A stretch of DNA of 64,000 nucleotides from Paragonimus skrjabini miyazakii (Eukaryota; Platyhelminthes; Trematoda; Plagiorchiida; Troglotrematidae), in the NCBI GenBank assembly GCA_014338405.1, contig JTDE01000020.1, forward strand, positions 334,261-398,260, written 5' to 3'. The position numbers and the translations under genes were made by a program. Shown here one piece after another: positions 1 to 12,367 of the stretch. How positions within the stretch are numbered: the first letter of the stretch is position 1; each line of letters begins with the position of its first letter. The notes below the pieces were generated by a model. It saw nothing but the letters and a program-made list of their open reading frames with translations. It did not search any database and had not been told where the DNA came from.

Positions 1-800
1 GAGAAGACCAAACATTGCCTTCAGAAACCTCCACAAAAATCGGAAAATAGAATAAAATGCCTGACTGGGCTTTGACTCTGTAATTTTTATCATCAAGAAA
101 AGATGTGATCCAGCGGAAAACATCTCCTTGGATGCCTCGAGCTTCCAGCTTATATCTAAGAGGACCATATGGAACACGATCATACATCGTAGCTAAAACA
201 AAGAAAATGGTGTCTGAGATAATATCGTTGCCTTTTGTTTCTTTCAGATAGTCCATGAAGATAAAACTGTTTGTTACGGATGACCGATTGGGAAGGAAGC
301 CGTATTGCATAAAAGAGAAAAAACTATTTCTCAGGAAGCGCGTTTTAGAAAGCACTGTATTATCTTGCAGATGCTAGTAGGACTGACTGGTCGACAAATG
401 CCAGTCACCTGTCTTAAAATTTGACATGATCGTGGCTTCTGTTCATGAGCTAGGAAGAATGCCCGTCTGAGGTATCTGTTTAAAGAGCTTGTGTAGGGTT
501 TCTACCAGACTAGCTGTCACTCCTTTGAGAATCCTTGAATGTATCTTATTTGAACCCAATGAACTATATGAAATAATTTTGAATAAGAAGTTTCGACGTT
601 TGATACGGGAAAGCCATCAGTAACGAACGGCTGCCAAATGCTCTAGAGAGGCAAAATATGGTACCAGTTCGGTAGTATAACGTTGTACATCCACGACTGC
701 ATGACAGGACACATTCCTGACTGGTTATCAAATACAGCGTCAAAAACCGCACTGTTGATTGAAACGAGCTGGAAGAACCGGAGTCGTCAATCGCCAAACA
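1..800 (-). mobile_element. CR1-type non-LTR retrotransposon, reverse transcriptase fragment cut by window edge
   Basis: The minus strand encodes the central part of a CR1/SR1-like reverse transcriptase. From about 570 downwards I read a segment resembling the 'G-x-D-K-I-H-P-R-I-L-K' block (here GSNKIHSRILKG), then a block around 'FKTGDWHLS', then QYGFLPNRSSVTN near 310-275, a decayed 'AFDxVP' block (here TMYDRVPYGPLRYKL) and 'FRWITSFLDDKNYRVK'. A stretch of roughly 100 codons from about 330 to position 1 has no stop, although stops interrupt it further upstream (about 380 and 455). The catalytic YADD region would lie beyond the window. The region 564-803 is probably more of the same element, but I recognise no motif there. 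CR1-like elements are abundant in flukes. Confidence 0.8.
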
Positions 801-3800
801 CATCTTAGTGACCGACTAATTAGTTGATACTGGTAAACCGTGTAAGAAAGGTTTACGTAATTGTAACCCAGAGCTGCTAACGGTTAATGAGGCAGTGCAC
901 CGTCAACGCACGAAAAGCTGAAACTATGCATTTGGATCGTTAAATTTGTGTAACACTGACTGGTTTCAGGCAAGAGATTGTTAAGAGCAAATCGGAATGT
1001 TGACATCCCGCGACGTATTTCCTTCTGTTTTGACAAAGTGGATAAATAGAACTCAGTATTTTATATCAAGCAACACACTCCTTCAATGTTATGTCTTCCG
1101 TTATTTGCCAAGTTCTTTGTCCTGAAATGGGCCAAGGAGATCACAGTTTGCAACGCTGCAGACGTGATTGATATCAACTGATAACCTAATATGGTTTCTG
1201 TAATACTGATGCGAACCTTGTCCCATGAATAGCAGTTGTTTACAACAATCATTCCGAGGTCTTCTCCCTACCACTTAAGTGATAGTCTGAATTTCACTAT
1301 GGTCCCTAGGGCTGTTGGAAGTTTGTAATTCCGAGTATTAGTCAATAATAACGGGTTTTAGAACCATGCAATGTTTTCTGCAAGCTCCTTAACATAAAGT
1401 GCTACACACATATGTAGCCAAAAAGCAAAAGCAGCCTTCTATCATGATTTCTTAGAAACCATGATAGAAACTGATGGTAACAGTATCACTAATAACAAAA
1501 ATCGGTTCACATTTTTGACCGTTATTTTTTCTGACCATGGGTGCCGAGTTTTCTCGAGAAGCGCGCAACAAACAACCCCGGTTTCACGTCAGTCTAATCT
1601 CTTTCAGACAGGATGCTGTGACCTTGAAAGACCTTAGCTCAGACAGTCCTTTCCGGTCAGTCGATAGTTACAAGATTGCTGAATGTACACATGAACAGAT
1701 GGACACGATTATTTAAATGGCTGACGTTTGCAAACTCATCATTAGCTTCTTTGTTAAGTTGATAAAAGCTAAACAAAACAAATTTGAATACCACCATCAG
1801 AATGCACTTTCAGAAGTGAAGAGAATTATTATTTTCAGCATAGTATTCGTTCATTCAGTATAATGTCGTACTACTCATCAGCACTATTGTGTAGTGTTCC
1901 AAAGAAACTCTAGCGTATGTAACCTATATCCTGGTGTTTTTGTTCCCTGATATTTGCTTCTCAATTTTACTGTAATAAACGCATATAGAAATTTATTATT
2001 TTATTTTTAAGTTGCCTGATGCAAACATGTCTCAATGTGGTACGTTTGTGTCTTGCTCAAACGTTTGCATAATGGTTTCATTGATTAAACTGTGATGGAC
2101 ATATGTTTGGATGATGTATATACCGTGATAGTTGCAAGTTGTCGCCACTACTTATATTCGACTTATTAGTTGTCAGTACAATGTGATTTAAAAAGGCAAA
2201 TAGCTACGCTACTGGTCAAGTGAAGACAACAAACAGAAGTGTAGTTTTCTTGGATTCATTGTGCACTCACAGTCGATCTCATACGAGGAGGGATAGTTCA
2301 GTGAATTGGAAGGACATTTACTGCAGAAGTACGCAAGACGTTTCAGTAAAGGTTTCCGTGTAAACAAACACAAATTACTGGTCGCAGAACACTAAACTAT
2401 TTGAAAGGTGTTTACAAGTATCGTCTTGGATGATTACAAATACCAGTTATAATCCACGGCCCACTTATTCACAGATTGTTCCAATGAGGACATTACAGTG
2501 GATAAGTTCTTTAACTGTCTGAGAGTTTTCCGCTTTACTTCGATACCCAAAAGTAGTACTCCAGTATTCCGACTGACTGTTTGTTTATCTGTGAGTCTAA
2601 AGTTACTCCATAAAATAACAGTGGATAGCATTGAATCTACTAGCATACGTACATATTGTTCCTCACAGACTCACTATTTATATAGTAACATGACTAACAC
2701 ACAACTTTCAATCATTCAGATAAATGTGAAAAATGGTTGTTATTCCTCACTTTTTTGTTAGAGACCGTTTGCTGAACATTCTGGTAGAAATTAGAGTTCG
2801 TCACTCTCATTTTTCAATTATTCGCAATTATTCTCCAGACCAAAAAAGTCGGCCCTCTTGATGAGGCAAATTTATTCACCATGGAAATGCATTCGAGCGT
2901 CCTGTAACATTCAGTTATTCCTCCTGTTTTACAAGAAGGAGTGTTGTTTCCCCACCGGTGCGGTTCTTTCAAAATTTGCTGAGTGATAGTGAATTAACAT
3001 GTTGACTGCGTTTCTTCACCGATCTTGTTCGACAAACGTGTTAAACTAATCAACTGATCACTTTCTTGGTCTACAATTTTAGTGCTTCTAAATGCTTGCT
3101 TGAATTTATTATTCATTTAAAAGCTAATTTTACTGTAAGTTTTCTTTTTGCATCAGTCTGCTGTCGACCTAACATGACAGTATTCAATGGTCACTTTTTG
3201 GCTGATAACTCGAAAGACTGCCTTGCCACTTGAAGTGTCATTCATTTACGATAAAGTGAGAAGAGCATAATTTTAAGTTCCTCTCGTCTAAATTTTCTAA
3301 CGAGTCTCCAGCTACCCATCGTGTTCTTCTACACATTTCGTACTGTCCTCATGTAATCTCGTCTGCACTCCGCGGGAAATATAAGAACATTCAGACACAT
3401 TAGAAAACTTGACAGTGTATACCATACAGTCTTAACAGACTTTACCTATCCAAGCAATTTATTACTTATCCATTTGCTCAGTAAATTCCTTCTCATTCTG
3501 TCCGTGGTCTTCTTTTCAGCTTTTTTCTCGAGATACCGTAAACAAAAATTCAAAACAGTAATCATGAAACAATACAACAACTTGGTACTTAAAAATAGAA
3601 GACCGTTCATGTTTTACTGCAGCCTTCACGCTCACATAAACCCTTTGAAGATCCTCTTTTTAAAGAAAACATTAAACCTTAAATTTGTTCACAATCGAAT
3701 TCATCAGTAGTAAATATCACCATCCAGACCAGAGTCCGTATTATAATTCTCCGAATTTTGTATGAAGTGAACAAGTTTACTAACAGTGCAACTTTTAACA

Positions 3801-4172
3801 AACATGACCGAATAGTAATATCTAAACACTCAAACAACATTATTCGAATCGTAGCCACTTTGTCCAATTTGCTGGATCACTTGGCTCATGCAGGTTGAAA
3901 TAAATGAAAAAAGTTTTAGTCGTTGCTTGAAGTTTCGAGACTTAAACTGTCATGAAATGGACAATAATTTAGAAAAAAAGTTTGTTTTTCATAACGTCCA
4001 CTATAAGCAAATTTTCTCAATGAGACCAGAAATTTTTCTGACCTAATGTGTGCAAGGTTGATGAATTAACCACGATGACAGTAACCTCTTTATGAAGCAC
4101 CAAATAATCGTATCAGGATATAAAACTTATGTCTGATGCCTGCATTCCAAGTGGATTGGCCAAACCACTTAC
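801..4172. other. No gene recognised; AT-rich noncoding DNA
   Basis: I see no exon with convincing borders. The only coding-looking stretch is 2434-2646 on the minus strand (a Lys/Leu-rich 70-codon frame), which lacks a convincing acceptor/donor pair and matches nothing I know. The rest is AT-rich and has stops in all frames. Confidence 0.5.
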
Positions 4173-4225
4173 CGGAATACAGTGTGTAATCGAACGAGAT
4201 GTTTTGAAGTTTACCATTTCAATCT
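4173..4225 (-). CDS. Possible small exon (low confidence)
   Basis: On the minus strand a TTTCAG acceptor is followed by 53 nt and then a consensus GTAAGT donor. Only one frame gives a clean reading, with 2 leading bases and 17 codons (IEMVNFKTSRSITHCIP), ending in phase 0. It could be a 3' exon of the large minus-strand gene or belong to another gene. Its start phase does not match exon 12126-12367, so an intervening exon would be needed. The consensus splice pair could also be chance. Confidence 0.2.
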
Positions 4226-7200
4226 CTGAAATTACATCAACAGTTCTAATAGTTAACTGTGATTCACTTCAAAGGTATTGCGGTGGATTTTATGATTAGA
4301 ATAAGACGTAATTTTCCTTAAAGCGATTTTTTCGGTTAATGTTCAGTAGTCAACATTCAGCTAAGAAGATTTTGGTTCAAACATTGGAAACTGAATGATT
4401 TTTAATGATAAAAAACAGTAACAATGAAACACCTAGTCCTATGGGATGTTTTACCTTCAGGATAGCTATTAAGCAGAATCTGTCTAAACGTTGGATGTAT
4501 GCTGTTCTCATTTCGAAAGTGATGTATTCGAATTTGGTAGACCTTTGCATAGAAGGGAACTTGAGTGTATGGCATTTTGAAACAATGATTATTGTAGTGC
4601 TATACGTTGTGCTGTATCTTCCAACGCATATTCTTACATACTTCACACGGATGATACAATGCCCCTGACCCTAGCCCGGTACCGATCTCAGGATAGTAAG
4701 CTAATCAGGTGAGTAGTCTGTTAGACACACTATAGGACAGAGGACACCTGTTATTATGAGCGGAATGGCAACACAAAATATGTGACCATTTGGCTCTGTG
4801 TTCTTCACAACAAGCGATTTTCCCCAGTGGTAGATTTAATAACATCCTGTTGACTACGGACAGTGCACTGTGTACGGTCCAATCAACTGAGGGATGTTTC
4901 CTTTTTTAAGTGCAATATATGCTGCTAATTCACACTCCAAGGTCCGCAAAACAAGTTCTTTGCTTAGCTGTATTATATTTTCCCTCACAGGGTTAAAATT
5001 AACACAAATTTCCTCGTGTGCAATCGGTCAAACTTCATAATAATCAAGTGAAGATCATAAAAGATGGAAGAGGGAGACCAACAATATTACGTCCGACTAA
5101 ACTGTCAGGGTGCTTAGTCGTCTAAGATATTGTACTCATTGTATTGTTTAGAAAAAATTAATCGAATCAAAATTATTACAATCATTAGAGTTATTATCGT
5201 AAAAAGTAAACGCAGAAGTGGATGAAAATGTTTGATTATCTTATGTATGTAACAAATACGACTTTGTAAGTAGCTCCTCGAGAGTATGAATTGTCGTCTG
5301 TAAACTGGTAGTAAGAGACGAACATGAAGTTGTGCCCAATGGGTTGTCTGAGTTACACATTCATAATACTAGTCGGTGTTTACATATTGACGGCAAGACA
5401 GAAGATACGTCGGTTAGTTTACGAGGGGAAAAACGATCAAGGAAGTGAACTATTGTAGTCGACGGACAAAAACATAGGATCAGGCTCAGGTGTAAAAAAA
5501 TGTTCCAGAGTACACACTGAGATTCTGAATCTCTCTTGACGACTTACAGCGCATATCAGTCGGTTGACTTAGTTTGATCATTCTTATTGCAACGTGTAAC
5601 GATAAACGTCGATGAAAACAAACGATTGCACTTAAACATCCATAGACAAAATTTTTGTTCAACATGGGCATTCCTTTGGAGTTAGGTGAGGAAGAAATTG
5701 AATCTCTTATGCCTTTCCAAAGTAGATACGATAAAAGATCGTTTCCAACTACGGCGCAACCTGAACAAAAAGTTATGAATGAAAAGTCATTTCGGATGAA
5801 TCAAGTATCATTGTAGTTTGTCATCTGTCAGCCTGCACCGACTGTCTGGTACGAAGCTCAAGTGTGATTCAAAAGTGAATGATGGACGTTAAGACCAAAT
5901 AGCGCTTGTAATCTGATTAACATGCACAGCTGAGAAGAGTAATGACATAAAGACAGTCATACAATCCGCCCATAATTTGGTTAACAGTTAGAACTGATCA
6001 GACCAGCTTCTTTCGTCTTGATGTTTCTCCATTTGTAGATTTCCTCTTTTAGTGAAAAACAACTAATGTGGAGGAAAATTTGAACAGGTGAATCCTTTTG
6101 AAAGTGAGAGTGAAATAAAGGGTAGATCAACTGAAACAGATCTGTCGTTAAGACGTGCGGTTGAGCAGGTATATTTTAGAAAATGGAACTCATTCGCAGA
6201 TGGGAAGGTATTATTCTATAATAAACCTGTATGACCGAATGGGGATAGAAAACAAACAAGAAATGTAAGAGGTGGGATAGCTGACTGACAACATTTGGAT
6301 TCATGTAACAGTGATTGAGCAGCTGCTCAAAATAGGTAAACGCAGTCATTTAATGTGGTGCAAGTTTCGTTTGCAATATGTTTTCGGAAAGTACCCAGAC
6401 GTCACATTGTATTTAAATTCACATTGTGTTAAATTATATAAGTTGAATAAACACACGAGTTATCACTTACCTCAATCAAACAAACTGTCTGGTACACATT
6501 AACAGTAAATAATAAACCATTCCGAATAGCCACCCTCAGTGTGATTACTCAAGAATGTACACAGGAACCGAAGCTGATCTAATGTCACTTATAAACTATT
6601 GAGTACACAAAGATTTCCCGGCTAAAACGTTTGAGCACGATGACAGGCGTCGATAACCGACACATGCGGGCTCTTGTAATGGTCTCGGATATAAAACAAT
6701 GAATCCGAACTACGCAGTGCACGTGTCATAGTTGAATATGCAATAAAGACGTTACTGCAATCATCGCTGGACGAAGGTTACTTAAGCCAGGTAATCTAGG
6801 TTGTCTTTGGAAACTTCTCATTCCCTACTTGTCGACTACACAAGAGTAACTGCTTCATGATAAAGTGTACATTCTGTATACATAAATAAATAAATATATA
6901 TTACCGGGAAGAGAACAGACCTACTTAATCTTATTGTAACCTTAATGCCAACGGTAATCTAAGTGCGTTCTTTAGCAAATTTGTACAAATCATAGGACAC
7001 GGAAGTGCCCTACTTGTTCGTGGAAATCAATTCCGTACAGAGCTTCAAACTGAGGTGAGCACATATAATGTAAAAGTAAACAATATACTGACCGAATTGA
7101 CCAATGAATAAATATCATAATCCACTTAATGTTCATTTGGGAAAATCACTTATATCTTAGTCTAAAAGCAGACGTCCACACGAACATCTATCTCAAATGT

Positions 7201-10200
7201 TTAAGGATGCATTGCTCAGGGATATATTATTAGAGTGTACAATTTTTAGGGTGTAAGCATGTCCAGAAAATTTCTGACCCCTGTGTAACAGTTCAAAATT
7301 TAACCCTAATACCGAACTTGGAAGCTCATTATAGATATATCTAAACGTTAGCTAGAGTTCAGCTCCCGATTGGGACGAGATCGCATTGTGTTGATTTGCA
7401 ATCCAAGGAGTGTAACTTGGGTCTCCTGCATCTTTTTGAAATGGTCTAGTTAGAAGGCCTCTTAGAATGTGAAATTGACGATCTAACATAAAGGATTCGT
7501 AGACGATTCACCCGACATTGTTAACAAATCATCAGCCGTATGAAGGAGGTCAACAGATTTATGCTATATGACAAAAGAAATAAATATATCGTATCAACCG
7601 TAGCGGAATCAGTTAAATTGAAACAATCAGAGGGTAACAATTATGGATGAAATAATAATGAAAAGAATACACATACTTGAAAGTCAAAAACAATATCTCG
7701 AGTCTTGTTACGAGTGTAACATACACATTGACAAGATGTATTATTCGTAATTCATTTGTACCAATAAAGAACAGTGTGGCCAAACGTGAGAGTACATAGC
7801 TATGGAATCGTTGAAGACATTATGATCAGTAAATGAGTAGTCGATTAACACACCCAACAAGTGAGAAGGTTAGCATACTTGACAAGGCGGTAAATAAAAG
7901 CACAGTTGTAGATAGAGCAACAGATAACTTGTGGAAATCGTAATGCGATGAGCAGACTTTTAATTTCGTTACAAAATTCAGCTATGTATTACTGGGTCAA
8001 ATTGACGCTGGACGATTAGCAATATTCAGGTTGTATGAATCCAGATGACAAATTTTGTGTAAAATGTAATACGTTCATATGGACATTTTGCGTGTGTTTA
8101 CCAAGTTACCCGGGCAAATCACACATTCACTTAGAGTGAATAGAATTGTGCGTTAATTTACGTGAAGACTCGAGAAGAATCATCCACATAACTTGCGCGT
8201 TTACCAGGTTATCATTTCACATTAGCCATTTTTTCTACCAGATACATTTTGATCAGATTTTGTATTTTATTCGACAAATCCCAAAACAACTGGTAATCGA
8301 TTTTAACGTGCCCTGTAGAATGATGAGTCATGAGGTTACCTCGAGAATTTGAACGGTATGAGCATTCTGAGGGCGCAGAGTGATAGTGCTGATTTAATCC
8401 ATGTATTAGTGGCTATTTGCTGAATTGGGAGAACTAAGTACATTTTTCCTTGATCAAACTGTCAGGTGTCCAATTTAATAGGGTCTACTACTGAAATAAC
8501 CACTCCGAGCGTGAAACCCCTGACGTTTCCGAGATCGAGTGAACCAATAGACGTATTAGGAAGTAATGAATTAAAATAGAAGATGAATGTACGGCCAGAA
8601 TTCATCGAAGGCGCATATCCGACGCTTGCGAAGACGTTCACAGCAAGAGCAAGTAGTTTTGTTCGCTTTGAGTAGGCTGTTACTCAACCACTTAACGTTT
8701 GTGAAAGTGCTGTGGGTCTTAAAAAGGGCAGTGTGGTTTGTATGGCATTAGCTTGTCGGATCCGTACGAGTTGACTTCCAAAAACGGTCGTCTATTATGT
8801 TGTCCAATAGAATAGATTACCTAATCTCGAAAGCAAACCAGTTGACGAATGAACGATTGACCCGGCTGCTAACGTAATTTCTAGTTCAGAGGAATATTAC
8901 TCACTGCTAACAGTAGTGAAACATTGGTTCATATTTCAGACAAAAAACAACAACAAAAGACGCAATTTTATCAGTTCATTCCTTTCATGGTTGTCAAAAT
9001 TGATCCAAAATACACCAGATCTTGGTATAGGGTATTTGCTAATTAAACCAAAAAATACACCGGGGTTGAAATTGGCGAAGGCCGAATTACGCATGACTAG
9101 TCAAGGAGTCCCACACAAAAGCGAATTACAGTTTCAAACTGATCAAAAATTTGATTGAAGTCCTCGGGTTGTAGGTCGTACGATTTGGCTTTCTGAAATA
9201 GAAGAATGCACACGTTACAAATAGGATTATTGATAAAAAAATGTCTCTGTGAATGTCTCCGTTAATTAATCCGTCAAAATACCACAGCAAATAATTAGAA
9301 GTGAAAAATAATGGTTTGTGTAGTAAAATAGGGGAATTAAATAGGAAAAAATAGAAAGTGTATTAAACAAACGGTTACAACACAAACAGCATATCAGACA
9401 GCTTACTTAACCACAGGTGTTCGTTGTTTTTTGGATACCCGACCAGACTACCAAGAACGACATAATGATGCAAACCTCACTGTCAGTTATTTCATACTTC
9501 AAGTCCAAGGCACAATCTGACTACCGGGAAACCCTTTCCGCTCAACGAGTACGATACTTCACGCTATTCAGCATCTAGCCTAAATAAGTGGGCATTCAGG
9601 CCCATAGCCAGCGCTACAGTGTCAGTGCGACTAGCATTGTCCAGATGGCTGGGGAGAGATGACAACATTCATTTCTGACTGTGTGTGGACCAAAGTCTGT
9701 AGGAACATACGTCGCAAAAGCACACCGACAGCGCTTGCAGTAGGCATCTCTGGATGTTCAAAGCCTATGTCTTAGTCTGGTAGCGCTAAGACAGCCGTTT
9801 ACAGGCTTCCAGCCAAACAACGCCTTCCACGGGCTTACGACAATTCTACTCCTGGTTTGACCAGTAGTTCGAGCCGTAGGGTCTGTAAGCAACCGCACAG
9901 TGAACGCGCATGTAAAGAAACCGACAAAATTGGGAGAAACAGTACTGCACTAGAAGCCTAAGGCTATGTTTGTGTGAACCATTATATACTGATGGCGAGG
10001 TCTTTAACGCACACGCAAAAACTGCCAGCTGATCTATCTGTACGAATATTCTAACGTTAGGGTTGATAAGTTTAAACTGTCTGTGTGAACAGTAAGGATT
10101 CGTGCTGGTCAGACAAAGATGTCAACTAGATCATCAGTGTACTATCACCTTAGTTTGGACTTTTGTTGCAACAGCAGCAATTAAAGCGAGGCTCTGATGT

Positions 10201-11293
10201 ACGTTCGGAAACAACGTTACTGGGTTACCATGGGGTCAGTTGTTTGCACATTAGCGTGACTCCTCTAAATTCATGAGGTGATTTATGGTTATGTTGCCAC
10301 TTGCAAGCAATGCATGCCTTTGGTAACTCGGTGATTTCTGGTCTTCTGATGAGCATTTGAGGAGTCAGACAGTTGTACAAAGAGAAATCCAAAAGTGTCA
10401 GATGAGATGATCTAGGCGGTCATTCAATATATCCACTGCCACATCTACCACTACCAATCAATGTGTAGCTGTAATCCATTAAACACAGTCAGTATTGGAT
10501 GAACAAAATATGAGCGTGGAAAATAAATAACACAATCCGTCCAGGCGATGGGCAGTGGTTCGTCGGCGATGCACTGCGAATTGCACCACATGCCGGTAAA
10601 GCCGATCAAATGCGTCATAAACACTAGCAATAAACACCTACATGAGCCCCAACCAACGCAGGCTGACAGTGGTACTCCTGCAGCGGAGTTGAGCGATCGT
10701 AACATACTACTCATACCACTGCTATTCAGTAGTAGGACCGGAGCATATATTTTGCCATCGTGCAAGCTGCAGGAAAAATGCAGGAAGGAAAATCAGAGTG
10801 CAGCATCGCCCATAGTGGTCCATGCTACTTAATGGGACAGAGCATTGACGTCTGCGGCAACCGAGAAGGTCTGGGGCCGAATACCGCGTGCAAATGAGTG
10901 GTTTTGTTTCAGGTCCTGCTTAAATGCTTAACCCATGTATTGGTTTGTCGAATAAACAACCCTTGTGCCATCCGCGTTCTTGGATCACAACACTCCTATC
11001 GGCCGGTGATATGCAAGAGTTAGGAGAAAATCCGTTGTAGTTGATTGAGTGGTAAATAATTATTAATATGTTCGATCCGCGTGGAAATTCATCTGCCGCA
11101 TGTAGAGTCCATGTTGCAAAGTATACCGTAAGGTGAATGACGCTCTTTAGTTCGCAAGCATAACGTACATCTACATCAAGAATACTATATTAGGTCTTCT
11201 TTGAAAATGATTAGGAGGCTAGAGTGTCACATAAAGGTAGGTGTAATTAATTCTTCGGATCTTATAACACAGTCGTACCAAACATGAAGGCAG
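4226..11293. other. No gene recognised; includes a GC-richer block at about 9460-11000
   Basis: Mostly AT-rich sequence with short random frames. From about 9460 to 9960 and from 10540 to 11000 the composition becomes visibly richer in G+C than its surroundings. Overlapping open frames occur there on both strands (10548-10832 plus, 10451-10765 minus), but neither translation shows a motif I recognise. The block may be an unidentified repeat. A minus-strand consensus donor at about 6463-6468 lacks a convincing exon upstream of it. Confidence 0.45.
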
Positions 11294-11323
11294 TTACACA
11301 ATGATTGCCTCATGAGATGGTGG
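11294..11323 (-). CDS. Candidate terminal exon of the large minus-strand gene
   Basis: After a pyrimidine-bearing acceptor (…TATCTGAATTTCAG on the minus strand) the phase-0 frame reads nine codons (PPSHEAIIV) and then TAA. The preceding exon 12126-12367 ends in phase 0, so joining them would complete the protein about nine residues after its last conserved block. I did not find a clear AATAAA signal just downstream. A different terminal exon further left remains possible. Confidence 0.25.
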   Translation of the reverse strand, partial: PPSHEAIIV

Positions 11324-12125
11324 CTGAAATTCAGATAACGGTGATAGTAGTCATACGCACTACTGACGAGACTAGTACAACTGGCTAGAAAAATCATCTG
11401 TATTCGAAAGCTTCGGTTAAAAATGAGCGGTTTTCCATTTGCATCAAACAAACTACCTTAGCCATACCCCAGTACGAGAAAAATTCCTGATTTTCCAACA
11501 ACGTCAAAGTCAACCGCATTAAGAGGCTAGTAACTTTTGAAAAGTAAATAGTAGTTACAAGTTTTTAGCTTGCTGCCAAAGCCACAAAGTTACTAATGAT
11601 TTTTGTAAGAGAAACAACTAGCCGTCCAGGTAGTTTAGTAACACTGCAAAAGACTATATCTGTGTTTAGAAGGCAGCTAATTTAAATTCACATCGAAATG
11701 TATCAACTGGACTCTCTCTCTCTCGTATGTTCTGTTGAATGAATGGCTAACAACCTATATCGATGCTTGTAAACAACTGAAGTTATTCTGTAAAGCGTGC
11801 AACCCTAACCCAATTAGTATATTCTTACTTACACCATTTTGTTGACTAAAATATTCCGTCGGAATGAAAATCACAGAACAACACGAACTATCGAATAAAA
11901 TAGTGCTCTATGATATGCAAAATAATATAACGCACCCACATCAACACACCTATTGTTTTTCAGGTATAGACAAGTAATGCATATTTTCCTTTCAACGTTC
12001 TAGGGTAAATTGTTATTTCTGTTCCTTTCCATAACAGTGTAGCTCTAACAAAAATTTAGGATAAGCCAAAATTTTACAAAGTATGCCGTCGTCAGTCGAA
12101 TTTAGCAGAAAAGTCTGTCACTTAC

Positions 12126-12367
12126 GCAACGCAAAAACCGTGAGCATATCGTGGGCCAGTGTTGGATTTTACACTCAAAGCGTCTGATAGTTTCCAGCCA
12201 CTCGTAGTTGGTCTTCAGTTCAAATCGTGGACGATTTCGTTGTGAATATGTCCGCTCAAAGTGGGTGAGTTTGTCCAACTGGCTCAAGGAAAGTCCCAAA
12301 ATGTTGGCTGCGGTGCATCTTGCATGATCCAAACTTTCTGAACTAACGGTCTCAAACTGATCTGACA
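12126..12367 (-). CDS. Exon of coiled-coil gene; C-terminal domain resembling centlein (tentative)
   Basis: This exon has strong borders on the minus strand: acceptor CTGTCTCTTTAACAG and donor TTGC|GTAAGT. It contributes 2 leading bases, 80 codons and ends in phase 0. The leading bases complete the split codon left by exon 18648-18933, so the frame is continuous. The peptide runs VSDQFETVSSESLDHARC, then TAANILGLSLSQLDKL, and later NYEWLETIRRFE. From family knowledge, vertebrate centlein (a centriole-cohesion coiled-coil protein at the centrosome) ends with a similar arrangement: an 'A-A-x-I-L-x-x-S-x-S-x-L' block, an acidic or charged linker, then 'E-W-x-x-x-I'. I recall this from memory and have not aligned it. 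The cysteines and the FLRC end are not explained. Exon reality is well supported; the family name is tentative. Confidence 0.75.

Noticed and set aside
10340..10370. CTGATGAG sequence as a possible further hammerhead (also at 18416 and 32171).
   Set aside because: None is followed by a stem II and a GAAA block at the required spacing.
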